A stretch of DNA of 18,215 nucleotides from Pseudomonadota bacterium (GTDB lineage Bacteria; Pseudomonadota; Alphaproteobacteria; Sphingomonadales; Sphingomonadaceae): positions 1 to 18,215 of the forward strand of contig JAEWIL010000077.1 of assembly GCA_023387085.1 (NCBI GenBank), in the 5' to 3' direction. Below, one piece after another: positions 6,613 through 15,114 of the stretch. The stretch's first letter is position 1, and each line of letters opens with the position of its first letter. The notes under the pieces were generated by a model that saw only the letters and a program-made list of their open reading frames with translations, searched no databases and was not told the DNA's origin. Both the position numbers and the translations under genes were made by a program.

Positions 6613-8664
6613 GTGATCCAGGCGATCGTTTTCCTGCCGCTGCTGGCGGCACTCGTCGCAGGCCTCGGCCAGCGCTTCATCGGCAAGGTGCCGGCGAAGA
6701 TCGTGACCACCGGCGCGCTGTTCCTGAGCTGCGCGCTGAGCTGGCCGATCTTCCTGTCGTTCGTGACCGGCAGCGCCGAAGCATCCGTGACCCCGGTGCT
6801 GCACTGGGTTTCGTCGGGGGCGTTGCAGTTCAACTGGGAACTGCGCGTCGATACGCTGACCGCGGTGATGCTGGTCGTGATCACGACCGTGTCGGCGCTC
6901 GTCCACCTTTATAGCTGGGGCTATATGGACGAGGATCCGGACCAGCCGCGCTTCTTCGCCTATCTGTCGCTCTTCACCTTCGCGATGCTGATGCTGGTGA
7001 CCGCGAACAATCTCGTCCAGATGTTCTTCGGCTGGGAAGGCGTCGGTCTCGCCTCCTATCTGCTCATCGGTTTCTGGTACAAGAAGCCGAGCGCGAACGC
7101 CGCGGCGATCAAGGCGTTCGTCGTCAACCGCGTCGGCGATCTTGGCTTCATGCTCGGCATCTTCGGCACCTTCCTCGTGTTCGGCACCGTCTCGATCCCC
7201 GAGATTCTGGCCGCCGCGCCGGGCATGGCCGGATCGACGATCGGCTTCCTCGGTCACCGTTTCGACACGATGACCGTACTGTGCCTGCTGCTGTTCATCG
7301 GCGCGATGGGAAAGTCGGCGCAGCTCGGGCTCCACACCTGGCTTCCCGACGCGATGGAAGGCCCGACCCCCGTGTCGGCGCTGATCCACGCCGCGACGAT
7401 GGTCACTGCGGGCGTCTTCATGGTGTGCCGCCTGTCGCCGATGTTCGAAACCTCGGACGTCGCGCAGGGTGTTGTTATGTTCGTGGGTGCCGCAACCTGC
7501 TTCTTTGCCGCGACGGTCGGCACGACGCAGTGGGACATCAAGCGCGTCATCGCCTATTCGACCTGCTCGCAGCTCGGCTATATGTTCTTTGCTGCCGGCG
7601 CCGGCGCCTATGGCGCCGCGATGTTCCACCTGTTCACGCACGCTTTCTTCAAGGCTTTGCTGTTCCTCGGCGCCGGCTCGGTCATCCACGCGATGCATCA
7701 CGAGCAGGACATGCGCTATTATGGCGGCCTGCGTAAGCACATCCCACTCACCTATTGGGCGATGATGCTCGGCACGCTGGCGATCACCGGCGTCGGTATC
7801 GCGGGCGTGGCAGGCTTTGCCGGCTTCTATTCGAAGGACGGCATTCTCGAGGCTGCCTTTGCAAGCGGCGGCGGCGGCGTCGTGGCCTTCTGGGTCGGCA
7901 TTTTCGTCGCCTTCCTCACCAGCTTCTATTCGTGGCGCCTCGTCTTTCTGACCTTCCATGGCAAGCCGCGCTGGGATCAGAGCGAGCATATCCAGCATGC
8001 GGTCCATGGCGATCATCACGACCATCCCTCGGAAGAGGATGCCGGCCACGATCATGCCCACGCGCACCACCACGACGCGCACGGCGACGGCACGGCGGGC
8101 TATCACCCGCACGAAAGTCCGATCAGCATGCTGATCCCGCTCGCTGTCCTGTCAATCGGTGCCGTGTTCGCGGGCATCGCGTTCCACCACCAGTTCATCT
8201 ACCCCGAAGAGGGCATGGCGTTCTGGAACGGCAGCCTCGCGTTCGACGAGCATCTGATGCACGCCGCGCACGAAGTGCCTCTGTGGGTGAAATGGATGCC
8301 GTTCACCGCAATGGCGATCGGTCTGTTCATTGCGTGGAACAACTATATCCGCAACACGACGTTGCCGGCGAAGTTCGTGGCGCAGTTCAGGCTGCTGCAC
8401 CAGTTCCTGTACAACAAATGGTATTTCGACGAGCTCTACAATTTCCTTTTCGTGAAGCCCGCCTTCGCGATCGGCCGCTTCTTCTGGAAGCGCGGGGATG
8501 AAGGCACCATCGACCGCTTCGGTCCCGATGGCGCCGCGGCGCTCGTGCAAGGGGGGACCCGGCTCGCGGTCCGGCTGCAATCGGGTTATGTTTATGGATA
8601 TGCGTTCGTGATGCTGCTTGGTCTCGTCGGCCTTGCCAGCTGGGCCATGGTGAAGTTCCTGTGA
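6613..8664 (+). CDS. nuoL: NADH-quinone oxidoreductase subunit L (NuoL), with a histidine-rich loop
   Basis: NuoL is the distal antiporter-like subunit of complex I that pumps protons; its long lateral helix and final helix are at the C-terminus. It has 683 residues. Key polar residues are present: Glu142 in FFGWEGVGLASYL, Lys234 in GAMGKSAQLGLHTWLPDAME, His259 in LIHAATMVTAG, and the DIKRVIAYSTCSQLGYMF helix. The GTG start at 6613 has AAGGGG seven bases upstream, inside the end of nuoK. An unusual feature is residues about 456-502, a loop with about 15 histidines alternating with Asp and Ala (GHDHAHAHHHDAHGDG), which resembles a metal-binding sequence. The stop overlaps the nuoM GTG. Confidence 0.98.
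   Translation: MIQAIVFLPLLAALVAGLGQRFIGKVPAKIVTTGALFLSCALSWPIFLSFVTGSAEASVTPVLHWVSSGALQFNWELRVDTLTAVMLVVITTVSALVHLYSWGYMDEDPDQPRFFAYLSLFTFAMLMLVTANNLVQMFFGWEGVGLASYLLIGFWYKKPSANAAAIKAFVVNRVGDLGFMLGIFGTFLVFGTVSIPEILAAAPGMAGSTIGFLGHRFDTMTVLCLLLFIGAMGKSAQLGLHTWLPDAMEGPTPVSALIHAATMVTAGVFMVCRLSPMFETSDVAQGVVMFVGAATCFFAATVGTTQWDIKRVIAYSTCSQLGYMFFAAGAGAYGAAMFHLFTHAFFKALLFLGAGSVIHAMHHEQDMRYYGGLRKHIPLTYWAMMLGTLAITGVGIAGVAGFAGFYSKDGILEAAFASGGGGVVAFWVGIFVAFLTSFYSWRLVFLTFHGKPRWDQSEHIQHAVHGDHHDHPSEEDAGHDHAHAHHHDAHGDGTAGYHPHESPISMLIPLAVLSIGAVFAGIAFHHQFIYPEEGMAFWNGSLAFDEHLMHAAHEVPLWVKWMPFTAMAIGLFIAWNNYIRNTTLPAKFVAQFRLLHQFLYNKWYFDELYNFLFVKPAFAIGRFFWKRGDEGTIDRFGPDGAAALVQGGTRLAVRLQSGYVYGYAFVMLLGLVGLASWAMVKFL
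7978..8118 (+). other. Histidine-rich segment in the NuoL coding sequence
   Basis: Within nuoL, codons about 456-502 encode roughly 15 His among many Asp, Glu and Ala residues, between two hydrophobic segments (TSFYSWRLVFLTFHG before, SPISMLIPLAVLSIG after). It is an extramembrane loop and could bind divalent metal ions or be a tolerated low-complexity insert. The reading frame is intact across it. Confidence 0.8.
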
Positions 8665-10220
8665 GCGGGCTTCCTATCCTTTCGCTGATGCTGGCGGTCC
8701 CCGCGATCGCCGCCATCTTCTGCCTGTTCGCGAACGACCGCACAGCGCGGATGATCGCGCTCGTCGCAACATTGATCGATTTCGCGCTTGGCATCGTCAT
8801 GTGGGCGAACTTCGACGTGGCTGGCGCGCAGTGGCAGTTTCAGGAGCTGCATGAGGGGCTGTTCGGCCGCTTCAACTATGCGCTCGGTATCGACGGCATC
8901 GCGCTGATGCTGATCATGCTCAGCGTCTTCCTGATGCCGCTCTGCATTCTCGCGAGCTGGGAATCGATCACCAAGCGCGTCGGTCTCTACATGGCGATGT
9001 TCCTCGTCATGGAAACGATCATGATCGGCGTCTTCGCGGCGCAGGATCTGCTGCTCTTTTACGTTTTCTTCGAAGCCGGGCTGATCCCGATGTATTTCAT
9101 CATCGGTATCTGGGGCGGGGCGAACCGTATCTATGCGGCGTTCAAATTCTTCCTCTACACGCTGCTCGGATCGGTGTTGATGCTGATCGCGATCATCGCG
9201 ATGATCCACGAAGCGGGCACCACCGACATTCCGACGCTGCTCGTCTATAATTTCCCGCCGGAAATGCAGACGTGGCTTTGGCTCGCCTTCTTCGCCAGCC
9301 TTGCGGTCAAGATGCCGATGTGGCCGGTCCACACCTGGCTGCCCGACGCACATGTTCAGGCGCCTACCGCTGGTTCGATGATCCTCGCGGGCGTGCTTCT
9401 GAAGCTTGGCGCCTACGGCTTCCTGCGCTTCATGATGCCGATGTTCCCCGATGCCTCGGCCCAGCTGATGTGGATCGTCTTTGCGCTGTCAATGATCGCG
9501 GTCGTCTACACCAGCCTCGTTGCGCTGGTGCAGAGCGACATGAAGAAGCTGATCGCTTATTCGTCGGTCGCACACATGGCGATTGTCACCGCCGGCCTCT
9601 TCGCTTTCAATCAGCAGGGGATCGAGGGCGCGCTGATCATCATGCTCAGCCACGGTGTCGTCTCGGCCGCGCTCTTCTTCTGCGTCGGCGTGATCTATGA
9701 CCGGCTTCATACACGCGAGATCGACCGCTACGGCGGACTCGCAGTGAACATGCCGGCCTATGCGCTGTTCTTCATGCTGTTCACGATGGCGTCGATCGGC
9801 CTGCCGGGCACCAGCGGCTTCGTCGGCGAGTTTCTGAGTCTCGCCGGCATCTATGAGGCGTCGAGCTGGGTCGCGCTTGTCTGCACCACCGGCATCATTC
9901 TTGGCGCCGCGTACATGCTCTACCTCTATCGCCGCGTCGTGTTCGGCGAACTGACCAAGGACGATGTGAAGGCCATGTCCGACATCAATGCCCGCGAATG
10001 GGCGATCTTCGTGCCGCTGGCCGCGGTCGCATTGTGGATGGGCGTCTATCCCGAAAGCTTCCTCGCACCGATGCGCGGTGATGTGACGACGGTGGTTGCG
10101 CGGCTCGCCCCGGCGAAGCCCGCCGGTGACGCGCATCTGAAGGCCGGCAAGCCGAAGCCTGCGGCCGCAGGACATGGTGCCGCCGCACCCGAAGCGCATC
10201 ATGCGGGAGGCGTCCAATGA
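8661..10220 (+). CDS. nuoM: NADH-quinone oxidoreductase subunit M (NuoM)
   Basis: NuoM is the middle antiporter-like proton-pumping subunit of the complex I membrane arm. It has 519 residues and about 14 transmembrane helices. Conserved channel residues are Glu138 (YVFFEAGLIPMYFIIGIWGG) and Lys217 (AVKMPMWPVHTWLPDAH), followed by the APTAGSMILAGVLLKLGAYG block and DMKKLIAYSSVAHM. The start is a GTG at 8661 overlapping the nuoL TGA (GTGA). After the last helix comes a 38-residue Ala/Pro/Lys/His-rich tail (residues 482-519) that looks disordered and is not part of the conserved fold. The stop overlaps the ATG of nuoN. Confidence 0.98.
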   Translation: MSGLPILSLMLAVPAIAAIFCLFANDRTARMIALVATLIDFALGIVMWANFDVAGAQWQFQELHEGLFGRFNYALGIDGIALMLIMLSVFLMPLCILASWESITKRVGLYMAMFLVMETIMIGVFAAQDLLLFYVFFEAGLIPMYFIIGIWGGANRIYAAFKFFLYTLLGSVLMLIAIIAMIHEAGTTDIPTLLVYNFPPEMQTWLWLAFFASLAVKMPMWPVHTWLPDAHVQAPTAGSMILAGVLLKLGAYGFLRFMMPMFPDASAQLMWIVFALSMIAVVYTSLVALVQSDMKKLIAYSSVAHMAIVTAGLFAFNQQGIEGALIIMLSHGVVSAALFFCVGVIYDRLHTREIDRYGGLAVNMPAYALFFMLFTMASIGLPGTSGFVGEFLSLAGIYEASSWVALVCTTGIILGAAYMLYLYRRVVFGELTKDDVKAMSDINAREWAIFVPLAAVALWMGVYPESFLAPMRGDVTTVVARLAPAKPAGDAHLKAGKPKPAAAGHGAAAPEAHHAGGVQ

Positions 10221-11650
10221 CCGCCGATCTCGCTCTCATCTGGCCCGAACTGATCCTGACCATCGGCGGGCTGATCACCTTGATGCTCGGCACCTTCTTC
10301 GGGGACCGACAAGTCGGGCTGTACCAGCTCGCCGCGATGCTCACGCTTGCGGCCGCCGCCGCCGCCGTTCTTGCGCTGTTCGGCGTTCAGACCACCGTTT
10401 TCTCGGGCACGCTATCGGTCGACAGCTTCGGCGGGTTCGCCAAGCTGATCATCTATGCGGCGAGCTTTGTCGCCGTGATGATCGCGCCGCGATTCTTCAA
10501 GGACGGGATGCGCGCCGAATATCCGGCGCTGATCCTGTTCGCCGCGCTCGGCATGGGGATCATGGCCTCGGCGCGCGACCTGATGACGCTCTATGTCGGG
10601 CTCGAACTCAACAGTCTCGCATCCTATGTGCTCGCCAGCTTCATGCGGAACGATGATCGGTCGAGTGAAGCGGGTCTCAAATATTTCGTCCTTGGCGCGC
10701 TCGCATCGGGCATTCTGCTCTATGGCATCTCGCTGCTCTACGGCTTCACCGGGACGACCGATTTCGCAGGGATCGGAAAGGCGGTCGGTGGCGACCTGAA
10801 TATCGGGTTCATTTTCGGTATCGTCTTCGTGATCGCCGGCCTCGCGTTCAAGATCAGCGCGGTCCCGTTCCACATGTGGACGCCCGACGTGTACGAGGGC
10901 GCGCCGACGCCGGTGACCGCCTTCTTCGCCACCGCGCCCAAGGTCGCGGCGATGGCACTGATGACGCGCGTCGTGATCGATGCAATTGGTCCGGCAGCGG
11001 GCGCGTGGCAGCAGATCGTCATCTTCCTCGCGCTCGCGTCGATCATCCTCGGTGCGGTTGGCGCGATTGGGCAGAAGAATATCAAGCGGCTGCTTGCTTA
11101 TTCGTCGATCAACAACGTCGGCTATATGCTGATCGGCCTTGCCGCGGGAACGCAGCAGGGTGTCGAGGGCGTGCTCACCTATCTGCTGGTCTATGTCGTG
11201 ACCACGATCGGTTCGTTCCTCGTCGTGCTACAACTGCGCGATGATAAAGGTAACCAGATCGAGAGTATTCCCGCGCTTGCCGGCTATTCGCAGCGCCGCC
11301 CCGGTCTCGCGGCCGCGATGGCCGTGTTCCTGTTCAGCCTGGCCGGCATCCCGCCGCTCTTCGGCTTCTGGCCAAAATATCTGGTGTTCGAGGCCGCGGT
11401 GAACGCAAACCTCGTGCCGCTGGCGGTCGCGGGTATCGTCGCCTCGGTGATCGGCGCTTTCTATTATATCGCGATCATCAAGACGATGTACTTCGATGAA
11501 AAGTCGGACACCGAATTCCCCAAGGGAACCGGTACGGTCGCCGAGGATGCCGTGATCACGGCGAGCGCATTGTGGTTGTCGGTCATCGGCTATCTCTTCA
11601 TCGGCGTCCTGGCCGCGCTGTCGGCCAGCGCGGCGGCGGTGCTGTTCTGA
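10217..11650 (+). CDS. nuoN: NADH-quinone oxidoreductase subunit N (NuoN)
   Basis: NuoN is the proximal antiporter-like proton-pumping subunit and the last gene of the complex I operon proper. It has 477 residues and about 14 helices. Conserved residues are Glu130 (LYVGLELNSLASYVLASF) and Lys212 (AFKISAVPFHMWTPDVYEGA), plus NIKRLLAYSSINNVGYMLIG later. The ATG at 10217 overlaps the nuoM stop (ATGA) and has GGGAGG (10205-10210) six bases upstream. The coding sequence ends at TGA 11648-11650, where the biotin ligase gene appears to begin on an overlapping CTG. Confidence 0.98.
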   Translation: MTADLALIWPELILTIGGLITLMLGTFFGDRQVGLYQLAAMLTLAAAAAAVLALFGVQTTVFSGTLSVDSFGGFAKLIIYAASFVAVMIAPRFFKDGMRAEYPALILFAALGMGIMASARDLMTLYVGLELNSLASYVLASFMRNDDRSSEAGLKYFVLGALASGILLYGISLLYGFTGTTDFAGIGKAVGGDLNIGFIFGIVFVIAGLAFKISAVPFHMWTPDVYEGAPTPVTAFFATAPKVAAMALMTRVVIDAIGPAAGAWQQIVIFLALASIILGAVGAIGQKNIKRLLAYSSINNVGYMLIGLAAGTQQGVEGVLTYLLVYVVTTIGSFLVVLQLRDDKGNQIESIPALAGYSQRRPGLAAAMAVFLFSLAGIPPLFGFWPKYLVFEAAVNANLVPLAVAGIVASVIGAFYYIAIIKTMYFDEKSDTEFPKGTGTVAEDAVITASALWLSVIGYLFIGVLAALSASAAAVLF

Positions 11651-12372
11651 TCCCGCCGATCGAGCGGATCCAGCAGACCGGTTCGACCAACGCCGACCTG
11701 CTGGCGCGGCTGGCCGGCGGCGAGCATGTGGGCGAGGGCCATTGGCTCGGCGCCGACCGCCAGACCGCCGGACGCGGGCGCCTTGGCCGCGTATGGGATG
11801 ACGGGCAGGGCAATTTCATGGGCTCGACGGTGGTTCGGCTGACCGCCAGCGATCCGTCGCCGGCAACGCTGGCGCTCGTCGTCGCGGTCGCGCTGGCGAA
11901 GGTGGTAAAGATTTTCGCCCCCTCGACCCCGCTCCAGCTCAAATGGCCGAACGACCTGCTTGTCGATGGCGCGAAATGTTCGGGCATATTGCTCGAGCGT
12001 AGCGGCGACACGGTGGTAGTCGGCATCGGGGTCAATCTGGCCTCGGCGCCCGACTTGCCCGACCGCCCGACCTTTGCCTTCGCCGACGCGGGCGTCGCGA
12101 TCGATCGCGATCGCTTCGCCGAAACGCTGGCCATCGCCCTGATGGATGCGCTCTGGACATGGCGGCAGGAAGGTGTCGCGAGCATCGTGCGCGCCTGGCT
12201 GCCGCTCGGTCATCCGGTCGGAACGCAGCTTCGCGTGTCCGAACAGGGGATCGACGGGACGTTTGATGGCTTGGAGCCCGATGGCGCGCTGCGCTTGCGC
12301 CGCGCCGACGGGATGGTCATGCTGGTGCATGCGGGCGACGTCGAATTGCGCCGACCCGTGGAGGGGAACTGA
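11647..12372 (+). CDS. birA: Biotin--[acetyl-CoA-carboxylase] ligase without DNA-binding domain
   Basis: This enzyme joins biotin to the lysine of biotin carboxyl carrier proteins through a biotinyl-AMP intermediate. From CTG 11647 it has 241 residues. Signature motifs are QQTGSTNAD (residues 9-17), the biotin/AMP loop ADRQTAGRGRLGR (36-48) and LKWPNDLLVDG (from residue 98). There is no N-terminal helix-turn-helix, so it is a group I ligase and not a repressor. The start is uncertain. The frame has no ATG, GTG or TTG between GTG 11572 and the QTGSTNAD motif. GTG 11572 would add 25 residues read through the end of nuoN that look like shadow sequence. CTG 11647, overlapping the nuoN stop as CTGA, gives the family-like length. 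The C-terminal domain (from about residue 195) is the usual small SH3-like fold. coaX follows after one base. Confidence 0.92.
   Translation: MIPPIERIQQTGSTNADLLARLAGGEHVGEGHWLGADRQTAGRGRLGRVWDDGQGNFMGSTVVRLTASDPSPATLALVVAVALAKVVKIFAPSTPLQLKWPNDLLVDGAKCSGILLERSGDTVVVGIGVNLASAPDLPDRPTFAFADAGVAIDRDRFAETLAIALMDALWTWRQEGVASIVRAWLPLGHPVGTQLRVSEQGIDGTFDGLEPDGALRLRRADGMVMLVHAGDVELRRPVEGN
12361..12366 (+). promoter_or_regulatory. Ribosome binding site of coaX
   Basis: GAGGGG inside the last codons of birA, seven bases before the coaX ATG at 12374. It selects this start over in-frame upstream alternatives, which would run through birA. Confidence 0.55.
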
Positions 12373-12373
12373 G

Positions 12374-13159
12374 ATGCTGCTTGCGGTCGACGTCGGCAAC
12401 ACCAACGCCAAATTCGCGCTGTTTCGGGACGGCGGACTTCTCGCGCGCTGGCGTATCGCGACCGACGACCGGCGCACCGCTGACGAATATATGGTCTGGC
12501 TCGACCAGTTGATGCGCATCGAGGGCCATGATCGCGCCGATGTCGACGCGGTCATCATCTCGACCGTGGTGCCGCGTGCGCTCCACAACCTCCAGCTTCT
12601 CGCGGTCAAATATTTCGGCGTCGATGCGCTGGTCGCCGGGCGCGAACCCGTAACCTGGGGGATCGCGCTCAAGGTTGACGAGCCGCAGTCGGTCGGCGCC
12701 GACCGTGCGGTCAATGCGATCTCGGCGCAGGCGGTCGAACCGGGCAAGGACAAGCTCGTCATCAGCTTCGGCACCGCGACGACGCTCGACCATATCGGGC
12801 CCGATGGCGCCTATCTCGGCGGCATCATTGCGCCGGGGGTCAATCTGTCGCTCGAAGCGCTGGTCGCCGCTGCCGCCAAATTGCCGCGCATCGCGATCGA
12901 GGCGCCCGCCACATCCAGCGTCATCGGCCGGACCACCGAAAGCCAGATGCTGATCGGCGTCTATTGGGGCTATGTGTCGATGATGGAGGGCCTGATCGGG
13001 CGTATGAAATCCGAAATCGGCAAGCCGCTCACGGTCATCGCGACGGGCGGCCTGGCGACGCTTTTTCAGGAACAGGCGCATCTGTTCGACCGCATCGAGC
13101 CGGACCTGACATTGAACGGGCTTATGCATCTCTATCATCAAAGGAACAGGGGCGCATGA
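12374..13159 (+). CDS. coaX: Type III pantothenate kinase
   Basis: CoaX phosphorylates pantothenate, the first step of coenzyme A synthesis in the cytoplasm. Type III enzymes belong to the ASKHA fold, and as a family they are not feedback-inhibited by CoA and need a monovalent cation. It has 261 residues, a normal length. Motifs are LLAVDVGNTNAKFALF at the N-terminus (phosphate-binding Asp6 and GNTN), the GADRAVNAISA pantothenate-site helix, FGTATTLDHI with its catalytic-region Asp, and GGIIAPGVNLSLEAL. The frame is open upstream through birA, but the ATG at 12374 begins exactly at the conserved core. The stop overlaps the rnj start (ATGA). Next to birA it forms a small cofactor pair. Confidence 0.96.
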   Translation: MLLAVDVGNTNAKFALFRDGGLLARWRIATDDRRTADEYMVWLDQLMRIEGHDRADVDAVIISTVVPRALHNLQLLAVKYFGVDALVAGREPVTWGIALKVDEPQSVGADRAVNAISAQAVEPGKDKLVISFGTATTLDHIGPDGAYLGGIIAPGVNLSLEALVAAAAKLPRIAIEAPATSSVIGRTTESQMLIGVYWGYVSMMEGLIGRMKSEIGKPLTVIATGGLATLFQEQAHLFDRIEPDLTLNGLMHLYHQRNRGA

Positions 13160-14790
13160 CGACTCCCGGCAAAGAACTTCTCTTCCTCGCGCTCGGCGGG
13201 TCGGGCGAGATCGGCATGAACGCCAATCTCTATGGCTGCGACGGCAAATGGATCATGCTCGATCTGGGCGTGACGTTCGGTACGCATGATTATCCGGGCA
13301 TCGACATCATCATGCCCGACCTCGAATTCATCGAGGATCGCAAGAAGGATCTGCTCGGCATTGTGCTGACGCACGGGCATGAAGACCATATCGGCGCCTT
13401 GCCCTATCTTGCCGCCGACCTGGGCGTGCCGCTTTATGCCAATCGCTTCACTGCCGGGCTGATCGCGCACAAGCTTGCCGAGGAAGGGTTGGAGAAAGAG
13501 GTCAAGATCAAGACCGTCGACGTCGACGCGCAATTCCAGCTTGGTCCTTTCGGCATCCGCCTGATGCCGCTCGCCCACTCGATCCTCGAAATGAGCGCCG
13601 CGGTGATCGACACGCCCTATGGCCGCGTCTTTCATACCGGTGACTGGAAGCTCGACGATCATCCGGTGTTGGGGACGCCTTCGTCCGCGAGCGCGCTGAC
13701 CGCGATCGGCGACGAAGGGGTCGATGTGTTGGTTGGCGACTCGACCAATGCCTTCAATCCCGAAGCGTCGGGCAGCGAGGGCGGATTGATGGACGGCCTG
13801 CTGTCGGCGGTCGGCGGCGCGAAGGGCAGGGTGATCGTCACCACCTTCGCTTCCAATGCGGCGCGGCTCAAGACGCTGGGAGAGGTTGCCAAGGCGACGG
13901 GGCGCACGCTTTGCGTTGCGGGCCGCTCGCTTGACCGCATTATCGGCGTCGCGCGCTCGGTCGGCTATCTGAAGGATTTTCCGCCGACGGTCGATTTCGA
14001 CGAGGCGATGCGCCTGCCGCGGAACAAGGTCATGGTGATCGCGACCGGCGGGCAGGGCGAACCGCGCGCCGCGCTCGCGCGCATGGCGTCCGACGGACAC
14101 CAGATCAAGCTGGAGGCGGGCGATACCGTCGTCTTTTCGTCAAAGCAGATACCGGGCAACGAGGTGGCGATCGGGCGGATCATGAACCAGCTCGCCGCGA
14201 AGGACGTGCTGACCGTCACCGAAAAACAGGCACATATCCACGTCAGCGGCCATCCCGGACAGCCCGAGCTCGCCGCTCTTTATGGCTGGCTGCGGCCGAA
14301 AACGGTGGTGCCGGTGCATGGCGAGATCCGTCACATGCACGAACAGGCGCGCTTCGCGCTCGAAAAGGGCGTACCCGATGTGTTGGTGCAGGAGAATGGG
14401 GATCTCGTTCGGCTAGCGCCTGGACCAGCGCGCGTCATCGAGCGTGTGCGGTCCGGGCGGCTGATTCTCGATGGCGACGTGATCCTGCCCGCCGACGGCG
14501 AGACGATCAACGAGCGGCGCAAATTGTCGCTTCACGGCCAGATTTCGGTCGCGGTGGTGCTGTCCGGTGGCAAGTTCGAGGGCAGCGCGATCCAGTATCG
14601 CGGTGTGCCGGTCGAGGACGACCGTGAGACTTTCCTCGAAGAAATGAACGAGGCCGCCGAGCAGGCCGCGACGGGGAAAACACGCGACCGCGACGCGCTG
14701 AAAGAGGCGATCCGCCTCGGCGTTCGCCGCGTCGCGACCGACTGGACCGGCAAGAAGCCGGTTACCGATGTATTGATCGTGGACATCTGA
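13156..14790 (+). CDS. rnj: Ribonuclease J
   Basis: RNase J is a metallo-beta-lactamase/beta-CASP ribonuclease with 5'-3' exonuclease and endonuclease activity, used in mRNA decay and rRNA maturation. It has 544 residues, the usual size. Zinc-site motifs are LTHGHEDHIGALPYL (His73, His75, Asp77, His78), His141 (LAHSILEM), Asp163 (HTGDWKLD) and His388 (PVHGEI). The beta-CASP region has the SGSEGG segment and the HVSGHPGQPEL motif (His362, His366). The C-terminal domain, from about residue 450, is the small RNase J-type domain. The start is the ATG at 13156, overlapping the coaX stop, with AGGGG just upstream. Presence of RNase J is usual in many alphaproteobacteria. Confidence 0.96.
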   Translation: MTTPGKELLFLALGGSGEIGMNANLYGCDGKWIMLDLGVTFGTHDYPGIDIIMPDLEFIEDRKKDLLGIVLTHGHEDHIGALPYLAADLGVPLYANRFTAGLIAHKLAEEGLEKEVKIKTVDVDAQFQLGPFGIRLMPLAHSILEMSAAVIDTPYGRVFHTGDWKLDDHPVLGTPSSASALTAIGDEGVDVLVGDSTNAFNPEASGSEGGLMDGLLSAVGGAKGRVIVTTFASNAARLKTLGEVAKATGRTLCVAGRSLDRIIGVARSVGYLKDFPPTVDFDEAMRLPRNKVMVIATGGQGEPRAALARMASDGHQIKLEAGDTVVFSSKQIPGNEVAIGRIMNQLAAKDVLTVTEKQAHIHVSGHPGQPELAALYGWLRPKTVVPVHGEIRHMHEQARFALEKGVPDVLVQENGDLVRLAPGPARVIERVRSGRLILDGDVILPADGETINERRKLSLHGQISVAVVLSGGKFEGSAIQYRGVPVEDDRETFLEEMNEAAEQAATGKTRDRDALKEAIRLGVRRVATDWTGKKPVTDVLIVDI

Positions 14791-14792
14791 CC

Positions 14793-15053
14793 ATGAAATG
14801 GACCTCCGCTCTCGCGATCTACACGCTCTTCTGGTGTTTCAGCGCCTTCTTCGTTCTGCCCTTCCACGGCCGCCGCGCGGATGACGACGCGGTGCCGCTG
14901 GTGGCCGGGCAGGAGCCTGGCGCACCCGCGACCTTCCGTCCCGGACGAATCCTGCTGCAAATGACCATCGCAGCAACGATCTGCTTCGTCCTCTACTATA
15001 TCGCCTATGTTCAAGGCTGGGCCGACCCCGACGTGCTGAGCGGACGGGCCTGA
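14793..15053 (+). CDS. Small membrane protein, DUF1467 family
   Basis: An 86-residue protein with two membrane helices, residues about 5-24 and 49-68, joined by a polar loop (GRRADDDAVPLVAGQEPGAP). The N-terminal TLFWCFSAFFVLPFHGRRAD and the loop pattern match the alphaproteobacterial DUF1467 family as I recall it; its function is unknown. The ATG is two bases after the rnj stop, so it is probably the last gene of the long operon, although the ribosome binding site is weak. The next gene starts 61 bases later. Confidence 0.85.
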   Translation: MKWTSALAIYTLFWCFSAFFVLPFHGRRADDDAVPLVAGQEPGAPATFRPGRILLQMTIAATICFVLYYIAYVQGWADPDVLSGRA

Positions 15054-15114
15054 TCGTCGGGCGTGTCGTTTTTTGGGGTGGTGAGCGGACACTCCCGGCT
15101 ATATCACTCTTCTG

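Noticed and set aside
6547..8112. A 521-codon open frame on the - strand opposite nuoL
   Set aside because: It mirrors the nuoL coding sequence; the product is low-complexity His/Arg/Glu-rich with no recognisable family.
15054..15114. Possible intrinsic terminator (T run at 15069-15074) and TATATC promoter-like box at 15100-15105
   Set aside because: No stable GC-rich hairpin precedes the T run, and no -35 match lies at suitable spacing from the TATATC box.
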